The notes under the pieces are model-generated. The model saw only the letters and a list, made by a program, of their open reading frames with translations. It was not told the DNA's origin and did not search any database. From contig OZ023192.1 in NCBI GenBank assembly GCA_963995505.1, positions 9,841,001 through 9,905,000 of the forward strand: a DNA stretch of 64,000 nucleotides, written 5' to 3'. Of the stretch, positions 45,051 through 55,147 are shown piece by piece. Origin of the DNA: Hypericum androsaemum (Eukaryota; Streptophyta; Magnoliopsida; Malpighiales; Hypericaceae). A program made the translations under genes and the position numbers. The stretch's first letter is position 1. The number at the start of each line of letters is the position of its first letter.

Positions 45051-47223
45051 TATCTAGAAAAATTTTACGTTGGTCCCCATGCCTCTGTGACATGATATGT
45101 ATAATCAAGTGAATTTGTGGACAAACTAATTAATAAAAGACTTGTTAAATAATTATGGAAATAAAATTAAGATATTATTATGTTAACGATAAAAAAAAAT
45201 CTTTCCTAAAAGTATTCTATTTTTTAAAAAAAACGTATTAAGTCATTAATAGAAAACTAGTTTCAAGTCTTGCTATATTTTAGTTCTCCTAAACAAGTAT
45301 ATGACTTGTAGGGCATTAGCTTTCCCCGCTGTACTAGATTGGTCAGTGATGAGTTGAGAGGATCAGACCTAGTGGTGTCAACGTCAAGGCGGGTCACTCT
45401 GACCTTGCCGATATGCTCTTTCCTTCCCGCTGCGGGTTTTTTCATTGAGTTTTTACCGCCGGAGAATTTTACTGAGGCTGGCGGCCACAATCTCAAAAAA
45501 TAAATCCTGAAAAAAAAGTAAGGGTTCAAACCCTCTTAGCGACATAAATTTACATATAAAAAAAGTAATAATCTTGTTTATAAATATGAAAATTTCATCA
45601 ACCAATTGTAAAGTTTAATTGGATATGAAATTTTTTGACATGGTATTGCTGTTGAAACGATTCCTCGTCTCATTGGAATGTATGTGAAATCAAAGCTCTT
45701 CCAAGTTTTGACATTGGCATGTTGCTTATTGCAATTGATGAATTTTGTTTATAAGTATGAAAACTTATGTTATTTTGCCTTATAGTAGGTTTTGAGTTGG
45801 TTATAATTTTTTTAGCAATGTCAATTCCAGGTTTGCAAATGAAAAAAACAAGAAAATCACTCTCCAGACGTGGTTCAATAATGGTGACTCGAGAGTATAG
45901 AAAAAGAAGTATATGATATATTTATCTTCATGAAAAAATGGTGATATTTTTTTACAGCCGCCATCTTATTTTACTCTGACTCCATATAACAAGTACGACA
46001 AGGATACACCAGTACAGCTTTTCGCCTGGGTTGCCTCAACAAAAAGAGCAAAGATATGGAAAGTTCTAATTATTTAAGACAGAGCTGTTGTCGGTGGAAA
46101 GGATAAAACTGGAACATAAAAACCGGTAATCCTTCATAAGGTAGGGCCGATACAAGAGCACTATCTAAATTAATCTAAATTAATCAGTTATCTGCAGTAT
46201 AAAAAATAGCTACAAGGTTTCAACTTTATTATATTCACAGATTAGTAATTAGCACGTAGTACTGGAACTAAACTCGGCAAGTCCTTTCAATTAACCATTT
46301 CAGGGTTGGCACGTTTGATTTTTTTTATGGAAAGGTAATAAAAATATTTCTCAAATAGTGTTTTATACTTGTTATTACCAATATAACATGCATACTTTAT
46401 TTAAGAATTACGTGATCATATTATATGCACAAATTTCAGTTGCTTTTAAAATAGCACGCCCAAATACCATTCTGTTCCAATGCCTAATAAAGTGGATGGT
46501 TATCATTCCTAAAAAAATCATGTTTATAATCACCATAGAAATTGAGCTTGATTTATAACGAGGTTAATCTTTTTTTTATATATTATTTTAGTTTTTTTTG
46601 TGCTCATATTACATCAACGCAATTCTCTCTTCATATTTGGTTACTAGATACCATAGAAGGGTCTCCACATTAAAATTATCCTCAGGAGAGGTTCTTTTCA
46701 TATCCTTAAATTACTGAGCAACAATCAGACAAGTAAGGAATGTAGTGAATCCCCTTTTAAGTAGTCATGCATTACGAAAAACACTCCTAATTCTCTTGCA
46801 AATATAGTCATTTTTAGTCGATGGATGAATATTCCTGTACTACCTTTTGTTAGTCTTGAGTTACAAAAAAAAGTTAGATTAGCCGACAGATGAGATGGTT
46901 TTCGGTTCGATTACTCAAGTATTCCTCCTGAATATTCTTCTAACTCATATTTCTGATAAGATTAGAATTCTTGAAAAATTGGGCACATGCCACAATAAAT
47001 CAGATGGCTATGGACATTCTATTAATCACAATCAAGTTCATGCAAATTATAACACACCGCTAAATATATATAGTCAATTAAAAGCAGAACCTTTTTTGTC
47101 ACCAAATTTTTGCATATACACAAAAGTATTAGGGAGAACCGATCTGATGTTAAAAGATAAACCACATAACTCATAATCTTTTGCGCGCAATTTGAATTTA
47201 TAAAAAAGCTTTCATAAAAAAAA
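45051..47223. other. AT-rich intergenic region
   Basis: No gene is recognised. Two related phrases at about 45570-45640 and 45725-45800 (TTTATAA.TATGAAAA and GGTTTTGAGTTGGTTATAA type) look like scraps of a small retroelement. Short open frames (45263-45529, 46358-46558, 46895-47176) have no known domain and AT-rich composition. Confidence 0.45.
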
Positions 47224-48305
47224 GGAGAAAATTACTCTCAAGTCCCTCAAATTTGCTTCAATATACTCAAAAGTCTCCCCTGTTTGCAAAATATACGCAG
47301 ACGTCTCTCTTGTTTAATTTTATTATACTTTCCTGTCCCTAAATGAGTTTTTTTTCTTTTTTTGTCACTGAAATGATGAAAATACCCTTGCTCTGGTCAA
47401 CTTAAATCTCCGGTCACCTTCTCCGGTCATCTTTACGGTGGACACCATCTTATCCTGTAAAAAAAACCCAAAAAAAATTAAAACTCACTCACAGTCCTTC
47501 TCGACCCTCACTTTTGCTTCACCTCCGAGTCCCTCTCTACAGTAAACGATTGGATCTCCGCCGTTGGATCTCGGAGCGGCGGCCAGGTCGTGAGGCGGGC
47601 CTCTGATTTCTCTCGCAGGGCTGGTCGACCTCCGAGCCTCTGAGTCCTCTCGTCGGGCTAGTCGATCTCCGCCGTTGGATCTCAGAGCGACAGCCAGGTC
47701 GTGAGGCGGACCTCCGATTCCTTTAGCCGGGTCGGTCGATCTCTGCCATTGGATCTCGGAGCGGCAGCCAGGTCGTGAGGCGGGCCTCCGATTTCTCTTG
47801 CCGGGCCGGCCGACCTCTGAGTCTTTGATTCTTCTCTCCCCAAGTGTACGAGCCAGTGCTCACCGACGAACCACCCGGGGTCATTCTGATGCAGGAGCTG
47901 CGAGCTGAGATCCCGAAGGCGGTGGTGGATACGACATCAGAACAGTTGAGCTTCTCTTCCTCGGTCAATGAAAGGGAAGGAGATGAGCGTTGGGGGAGTG
48001 GAGGGCAAAATAGGTAGAGGAAGAGGAGCAAGGAGGAGGATGGTCGATCTTCTCTTCCTCGGCGCCGGCTCCGGCATCAAAACGGTCGCCGTCGGCGAGA
48101 AGGGTACTGTCGACAGAGGTAAGAGAAACCTTTTGACTTTTCAAGGGTATTTTGGTTATTTCATTGACAAAAATGAAAAAAAGAGCTACTGACGTGCGCT
48201 AGGGACCCGAAATCAAACATGAAAGACGTCGGCGTGTATTTTACAAACAGGAGAGACTTTTGAGTATATTTAAATAAATCCGAGGGACTTGAGAGTAATT
48301 TTTCC
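47224..48305. mobile_element. Long-TIR element, copy C
   Basis: The left end GGAGAAAATTACTCTCAAGT is repeated inverted at the right (GAGAGTAATTTTTCC), and the match continues inward through ATACTCAAAAGTCTC and TGTTTGCAAAATATACGC-type sequence. The flanks are A-rich, so the target duplication is ambiguous. The GC-rich middle (47550-47820) holds about three copies of a unit beginning GATCTCCGCCGTTGGATCTC at about 47552, 47665 and 47738. Open frames there come from the repeats. Confidence 0.78.
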
Positions 48306-48410
48306 AAAAAACAAAGCAGGATTGGCAAGTGTAATTTTCCTCAAAAATACAAGTACTTACTTTTATTTTATTTTTTGTGAGGGGAAAAGACAGGCTAGCT
48401 GTCGCTTGCA

Positions 48411-48868
48411 TTAATCCATAGAATCACTAAGCATAAGTGTTCGAAGTTTCGGAGGGAGATGGGTCAACAAATTGGATGTACATTGATGCGACCTGATCCT
48501 AGTCGCAATCCAATCGGCCACATTATTAGCTGCCCTCGGAGTAAAATGAAGGTTACAAGTAGTTAAAAGATCAAGGGAAAATTTAGCAACAGCAGTTTCA
48601 TTTTCCACTAGCCAAGCAATAGCACTAGTTACACTATTCAGATAATCTACTTCCATCTTACAGTCGGTCAGAATAGTCACGTTTACGGTAGGGAAATTGC
48701 TCTTCATCAGTTCGATTGCTAAACCAATAGCTTGAACTTTGCATCCAAGGCAGAGAAGGCGGAAGAGGCTTTGCTTTGACCATCAATCAAGTGGCCATAA
48801 TGATTTCTAGCAACCGCTGCAAGGACCGAGCTTCTATCTTCGGCCAACCAAGCCGCATCACAGTTAAC
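48411..48868 (-). pseudogene. RNase H-like (RVT_3) domain relic
   Basis: The upstream piece reads NCDAAWLAEDRSSVLAAVAR, with the first catalytic Asp of the plant RNase H-like family. After a one-base frame change near 48720, the 48411-48707 frame reads ILTDCKMEVDYLNS (another acidic catalytic position) and ends FTPRAANNVADWIATR, the family's conserved C-terminal motif. Such domains occur at the end of LINE ORF2 and as single genes. The frameshift and the lack of upstream RT point to a relic. Confidence 0.8.
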
Positions 48869-48999
48869 TAATACTTCTCAAACTAGGTGGAATCCATTTT
48901 TGCGCCACAGAGTACTTACTTATAATCAGACAAACAAAATAAACTTTTGGAATCATGTGTGTCAGAGAATAGACAACGACCGGAAGATTCCTCAGATGC

Positions 49000-50960
49000 G
49001 TAAATCTCGTAGCGCTCAACGACTGAAATCAATCGCAGCTGATGACCTATATTCTAACCCAAAAAAATAATAATTTGAAATAGACACAAAAAAATTTACG
49101 TGATTTGGCAAATTGTTCAACTTCACGAGACAAAAGAAGAGATCTTTTGATGATTTTTCTTTACTCAAATTCACCTCAAGCTCAATTAGTGTTAGAACTA
49201 CTGTTTCTATTTATAAGCTAACCTAAAACATTCATGGAGACTATCTAAATCATCTAAAAATCTAAAATAAAATTTAACTAGGAGTCTAAAACAGAATCTT
49301 TGTAAAATATAAATTCATAGATTTTGAACAATTTTTAATTATTTTTACTTTGGCAAGAAATCACCCTTTAGAAGAACCCCCAAATTCCACCCGAAATTAT
49401 ACTGACTCCACCTTGTACTTTACACAATCCATTCTTAACAAAAAAATACTATCCTCCTCTTTCCAGCCTTGTCCAAATTACTTGGAGACATCTCAAAAAC
49501 TCAAGCATCCCCGAGGTTACCGATGTTTGGGCACCTCAAATCCCAATGGACTCTCAACACACGAGTTCTACTGCAGAAGTTAAATCTATGAGCAATATAT
49601 GTCTCTCTATTATCCCGGTCACCCACATACTCCACCTTGTTGGACCTTGTTCCCGTTGTCCCATACCAATGCTGTAATTCATAACATACATTGGAAAACT
49701 CTATTTCCTACCTATTAGTGCATTTGACATGTTGCGAACATCACCATTCACCTTTAAGTGAGATAAAATATGATTCGCCTTTGTTGTAATCCATGGTTCT
49801 ACATTCCTAATGCCAAATCTTTCCAACAACTTTGCTTTGCATGTGCCGTGAGACAACCATAGATTTTTGCTAACCATGCCTCTGTGAGATAATCGTACGT
49901 TCTTGCTAATCATGTCTTTGCGAAACAACTTTAGCTTCTTGCTAATCATGTCTATGCGAATATGCATTTCAAGAACTCTATTGACTGCACTCAAATCGTC
50001 CATGTCAAAATTTTGCTCCCTCATATAATCTAATCTCATACGACATGAGCTTTTGCCAACTTCTTCAGACCTGATTGAGATGACGACAATAGTGTTTCAA
50101 GCTAACTTGTAAGTACTTTTTGAGTCCCTTTCACGCATTATCACCACCATAACATCATTCTCAACTTTCATTAGCCTACCTTTATAATTATACTCGTTAT
50201 AATCCAAGGTTCCCTCTTCCACCTTTTCGTTCTCTTCAATCCTCCGTCGTTGACCATTCCTTTCTGGACCAAAAAATCCTTACACACCTTTGCCATAACA
50301 CAAAATTTTCCGTTCTGTCAAACTTCACATGGTCAAAACTAACCATGTTTCCTTTAAAGCGAATGTTTGGACATAAGAGAATTTACGTTGTTCGGCGAAT
50401 GACTTACGTCCACGGGAGAGAGGGTGAGATCTTATTGATGAGTTTTCGCTTACACTTCAGCTCATCTCAAGCTCAATTAGAGTTAGAACTACCGTATCTC
50501 ATTATAGACTAACTCTCATGCAACAATATAGTTTATCTAAGTTACTTATTACTTGTTAGTTTAAAACAGAAGCTAACTACAACCATATATTCTACTTAAT
50601 AATGACAAAAAATTAAAGGACTAACCAGACCTTGTTAAAAAATACACCAACCATCATCATTCACCATGTTGGGATAAAATATATAACAAGGTAGCCTAAA
50701 TTAAAGGACTGCACTGACTATGTGTTTTTCTATTTCTGAAGAGCATTGACCATGATGCATTCATGCTTGGTAGAGGAGGCGGCTGGTCGTCTACATCCAA
50801 GGAAAATAACAAAAAATAATCTGAGATCTGGGTTCTTTTCTACCAATGGTTTGTTGTTTCTTTTATGTAATTATATTTCATTTTGTTCATATTCATATTA
50901 ATTACATGGTTGGACTTTAGGTTTTATTATTTTTAATGATATTGCGCTGAAAACCGGGAA
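49000..50960 (-). mobile_element. Second deleted copia-like element, related to 36537-39231
   Basis: Repeated segments at about 49140-49215 and 50430-50505 (GAGATCTT.TTGATGA, TCAAGCTCAATTAG.GTTAGAACTAC) mark a pair of LTRs; outer boundaries were not found. The interior between them encodes, on the - strand, the same post-protease segment as the element at 36.5 kb (next entry). No RT or integrase core is seen. Coordinates are approximate. Confidence 0.6.
49701..50039 (-). pseudogene. Pre-integrase-like remnant of the second copia derivative
   Basis: The 112-residue frame starts MRLDYMREQNFDMDDLSAV and contains HRGMVSKNLWLSHGTCKAKL and NGDVRNMSNALIG. It lines up with 37981-38310 of the copia derivative (MRLVHMREQRLDIDGLSTV; HRGMVGKELWLS; NGRVRGMSKVLLG). 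It has a short internal repeat built on DMISK. The match shows that both copies share the same unusual non-integrase tail. Confidence 0.75.
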
Positions 50961-52131
50961 ATGAAACATGAAAACTTTAACTTCGATAAGAATATGATTA
51001 TGAATATTTTTTTAGAACAATATGATTATGAATTTGGTGTCGAAAATATTTATTGGAATATTAATTTGAAATGGTACTTAATAAAGCTATGTTTTCGACC
51101 ATACCACGAGAGATTAATTACGATAAATGTAATTACTAGCCAGTTAAGGTTAAAAACTTGATAACTTTTTAGACTCATTTGGGTTCAAACTGAGCCTAGT
51201 CACTGAATTGTGTGGAAACCTTCATTGGTCCGTTGTGGTTAAAATTGGGCATAGACATAATTTGACCTGGACAGTATGGATAAACACAAACAGAAGTCTC
51301 ATAAATGTTATGAGTAATTTAAGTAAAATAAGCTACTTATTTATGAGTAGTTAAATTAAATTAGAAGATTAAGAAGGGCATCTCTGACACCAAGGGGCTG
51401 GAATTAAATATTTGAGAAAGTAGCACAAATTAAGCAATTGCACCTATTGTGTTTTTAAATTTTGATCAGTCACTATGAAAAACATAAAAACTTAATCTTA
51501 GATCTCCGATGATGATAGCGATGATTTGACCCTGATAAATCTGTATATAATTAGCAAACAGTGGAGGCGGCTTGACGTATTTCTTGTAAGGTGGCTAGAT
51601 TTTATTAATTAGTTGTAACTGTCGTATGACGTTATGCAAAAATTACTTTTGAAACAAGACTACAAATTACTCTTCACAAAGTCTAACGGAGTAATTAATT
51701 TTAGATTTTTTTATAGGTAAAGTTTTTATATATCTGTAATAAAATTACAATATTTTTTATGATATTAATTTATATAAATTTTCCAGATAACAAATGGAAA
51801 TTGATCCAACTTGTAAAAGATTTAAATTTATTTAAGAAGATTTTGGATCAAGTCTCACAAACATGAAACACATCATTGTGAAAACCACCTTTAAAATATG
51901 ATTCGACAGTGTTTGATACTTATATTACTGCTTACAACAAAAAAGTGTCTAGGTTTCAAAATCTCCCTCAGCAACATTTTCACCTAAGAAGATCCCTTCG
52001 CAAAAAAATTGTTGCCTAACATTTAATCTCATTTTTGCCTAAGTTAGCTCTTGGCCATAAGCCGAAGAACCCATGCCTAATAAGATTTTTTATTAGAAGG
52101 TTGGGTTGGTTTGGTAATAAAAATACTCTTA
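50961..52131. other. AT-rich intergenic region
   Basis: No gene, RNA or bounded repeat is recognised. A short open frame at 50961-51161 has no known domain. Confidence 0.45.
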
Positions 52132-52852
52132 GACCACCCACAATAACAATCCACCAAACTCACTTCACGGAATAAATAATTAATTTCTTTTTCATTCATA
52201 CTCAATCCAACCCAATTACATATTTTTTTACTCATAGCAGCATCCCAGTTCACAGAATAAATAATTAATTTTTCTCTTATCCACATATTATCTACTATCA
52301 TTTTTTGTTTTATATTAAAATTATATAATATGAAAATGATTATTTTTTATTTTAACAAGAATAAATATTGTCATTAAGTAACTTTGGGAAAGATTTGGCG
52401 ACAATTGAGAGGTATAAAAAGGTTGAGAGTTCGAATACTCTCTAAAATTTAGATAACCTGAAGGATTATAAGATCAGAATGATTGATAATTTGGGAAATT
52501 AGAATCATTTGGATCTATAGTAGAAATAATATAAAAGAGAAAATATATTAACATTTGACTTTATTTATAGAGATTTAAAAAATAATAATTTTTATTTTTT
52601 TAGTTTTGCAAAAGATAAGGTCAGTTTAGATAACCACGAAAATATTCTTCGAAAAATCTATTTTTACGAATTATGCCAAGTGGAACTAAATAGATAGATA
52701 AGTAGAAAAAAAACTGACTAGGCAAATTGGCCGTGCGCAAACAAAGAGCTTGTCAGGCTCCATTGCGCGGCCAATGCTCTCTTTTCCACCTCATTTTTTT
52801 TAATAATAAAAAAACACCCGCGCGAGCAAATCGCTCGCTGCTGCGGGTGGTC
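52132..52852. mobile_element. PIF/Harbinger-type MITE, TSD TTA
   Basis: GACCACCCACA at the left is matched by inverted TGCGGGTGGTC at the right, and TTA occurs immediately outside both ends (52129-52131 and 52853-52855). A 3-bp TTA duplication with such ends is typical of PIF/Harbinger MITEs. A strong GC-rich hairpin (52815-52849) adjoins the right end. At 721 bp it is long for a MITE and contains no transposase. Confidence 0.8.
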
Positions 52853-52859
52853 TTAGAGA

Positions 52860-53628
52860 TTGAGGTGAGCCGATTGTAGCTGGTGATGGGAGGGTCAGAG
52901 GGGTCTGCAACAACCTCGGGCAGGGTTTTTTTAATCTAAATGGTGTTACAGTAGAAAAATAATATGAAAATGGGATTCAAAAAAAAGTTTTACGAACCTT
53001 GTGGTAACCATAATACGACCACGCAGGTGGTATTTTAGCTGTGTACGACCTCACAAGTCGTATTCTGGTAGATAATTTTCTCCGAATAAGGTTTCTCCAG
53101 ATTACGACCAATTTGGTCGTAAATATCTTATGTCGTAAATATCTTATCCCTTATCCATGATCCACTTTTGTGAATTATATTACAATAAATAGATTTCATT
53201 CGGATAATCCTATCGGATAATCCACTCTTCCTTCACCCTTCACTTTTAACTCTTCCTTCACCCATTTTAGAAATTCTCTCATAAATACTTCAAGTATTGT
53301 CGTAATTTCCTTTCGTGCATATCGCTCGACACGTTTGTTAAATAAGATTTTTTCATTCTATGTTTCTCTAAATTATGTTTAATTCTACAATTACGTTTTG
53401 CTAACTTTGCTAGTCACTGTAAACATCTAAATTTCATTTCTCTAAATTACAGTTTCCTCTTAATTTTGTTAACTTTTGCATTTGTTATCTTCTTATTTAA
53501 AAAGTATTCAATCACATTATTGTTTCTTGGGAAAATTACTCTTAGGCTCTAAGTGTTTGGTATATTCGGTACTCACCTCCCATATTACCAAAATCGTTTA
53601 AAAAATCTCTGAAGTTAGTTTTATTATA
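52860..53628. other. Intergenic region with a truncated long-TIR end
   Basis: No gene is visible. From about 53529 (GGGAAAATTACTCTTAGGC) to 53628 there is an end resembling the long-TIR family, into which copy D then inserted. It continues beyond copy D at 54646 (TCTGAGGTCCC, TAACGTCATCC). Confidence 0.5.
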
Positions 53629-54645
53629 AGATAAATTACCCCATAGTCCCTGGTATTTGGTCATCCTCCCCCTCCGGTCCCTGCATTTAAAAAAATAATT
53701 TTATCGTCCCCCGTCTTTGGTTAAACCTCTCCCTCGGGTCCCTGGCTGACGTCATCAGCTCTTTTTTCATTTTTGGTCATGAAAATGACTATTATACCTC
53801 TCTGGTCTTCTTCTCAGGTGGACAAAACCTTTCGGTCATCTTCTCCGACGAACAAAATTTATTCCAGCAAACAAAAACAAAAAGACACAAAATCTTGAAA
53901 TTTATTCTGGTCATCTGACCATCTCCTCTTACTAACCCATAAATCAATTAGAATAGATAGCTCACCCACCCACCCCCGTGGAACTGAATCATCACTGGCA
54001 ACCACCTCGTCTTTTCCCCGGAGGGCAAATGATCGGAGGAGCTCCCTACGATGGGCGACGGGAAGACAAAGCTGACCCGACTGGTGGAGCTTCCTCTCAA
54101 TCCATGTATAAACTGACCGGCGGAGCTCCCTACGGTAGGCAACGGGAAGACAAAGCTGATCCGACCGATGGAGCATCCTCTCGATCCACGTAAAAACTGA
54201 CCGGCGGACCTCCCTACGGTGAGCGAAGATGCAGAGCATCTGCAGGAACTGCGGCTTTCATGGCCGTTATTGCACTCGTAGTACACAACGGCGTCCTCCT
54301 GGCTGGCCTCCTACGTCGTCTTGGTTGGCCTCCTCCGTCGTCCAAGATTTTTTCTCGGGTCTGTGAGGATGGAAAGGTTTATCTTTTCTCGGGTCCCACA
54401 GGAAGGGAATTTATTAAATTTTTGGCCGAAAAAGTTTACCATAAAATACGAAGAGTGATCGGAGAAGAAGACCAGAGGGGTATAATAGTCATTTTCATGA
54501 CCAAAAATAAAAAAGCCAATGACATGAGCCAAGGATCCGAGGTGGAGGTTAACCACAGACAGGGGACGGTAAAATTATTTTTGAAAATGCATGGACCCGA
54601 TCGGGTGGGTGACCAAACACCAGAGCATAAGGAGTAATTTACCCT
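53629..54645. mobile_element. Long-TIR element, copy D
   Basis: The left end AGATAAATTACCCC...TGGTATTTGGTCATCC is repeated inverted at the right (GGTGACCAAACACCAG...GAGTAATTTACCCT). Inverted similarity reaches inward beyond 200 bp (CATTTTTGGTCATGAAAATG, TATTATACC). TTATTATA (53621-53628) and TCATTATA (54646-54653) fit an 8-bp duplication with one mismatch. The middle contains an 84-bp tandem repeat (54038, 54122, 54206). It is nested in an older element with a similar end. Confidence 0.85.
54038..54225. repeat. 84-bp tandem repeat in long-TIR copy D
   Basis: GGAGCTCCCTACG-type starts occur at 54038, 54122 and 54206, exactly 84 bp apart; the third copy is partial. Because 84 is a multiple of three, open frames persist across the repeat on both strands (28-residue periodicity), so the ORFs there are likely by-products. 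Confidence 0.75.
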
Positions 54646-54653
54646 TCATTATA

Positions 54654-55147
54654 TTCTGAGGTCCCTTGCTAACGTCATCCATCATTTTTTTCCATGAAAT
54701 AACTTTTATGCCCTTACTAAAAAAAACATCTCCCTTCTCCCTCCCTCCTGGGTATTTTATCTATTTGGTATTACTATTCACCACTATTTGTGAAAAAAGC
54801 GTCTGAATTAAAAGTATTGTGGGGACGGTGTCCACGTGGCATGGACGGGAAAAAAAGTCAGATCTTGGACTAAGATCAGACTTTTTTTGTTAGATGACCA
54901 AGATCTGACTTTTTAAATCGGATGATAAGATCCGACAAAAAAAGTCGGATGACCAAGTTCTGACAAAAAAGTCAGATGGTCTGACCAATTTGACAAAAAT
55001 ATGGTCCGACTGGTTCAACCAAAATTGTAAATGTTATATCAATGTATAATGCTATTTGAATTAATTTTTTGATTAATATTCTAATTATTCACTGCTTAAC
55101 ATTGTTAGATTTGCTAATTTTGTTAATATATTGGTAAGTGGAATTGT
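54654..55147. other. Spacer upstream of the plant-mobile-domain pseudogene
   Basis: No gene is visible. The part 54855-54990 has several AAGATC.GACTTTTTT-like repeats in both orientations (GTCAGAT, AAAAAGTCGGAT). Confidence 0.45.

Noticed and set aside
45520..45545. tRNA-like GGGTTCAAACCCT motif
   Set aside because: No cloverleaf or A box at the right distance could be found.
47723..48031. 102-residue - strand ORF in long-TIR copy C
   Set aside because: It is generated by tandem repeats in the GC-rich centre; no recognisable domain.
53859..54286. Two overlapping - strand ORFs with repeated RRELRRS or VGSSAGQF-like units
   Set aside because: The periodicity comes from the 84-bp DNA repeat; both frames stay open simultaneously, which argues against real coding.
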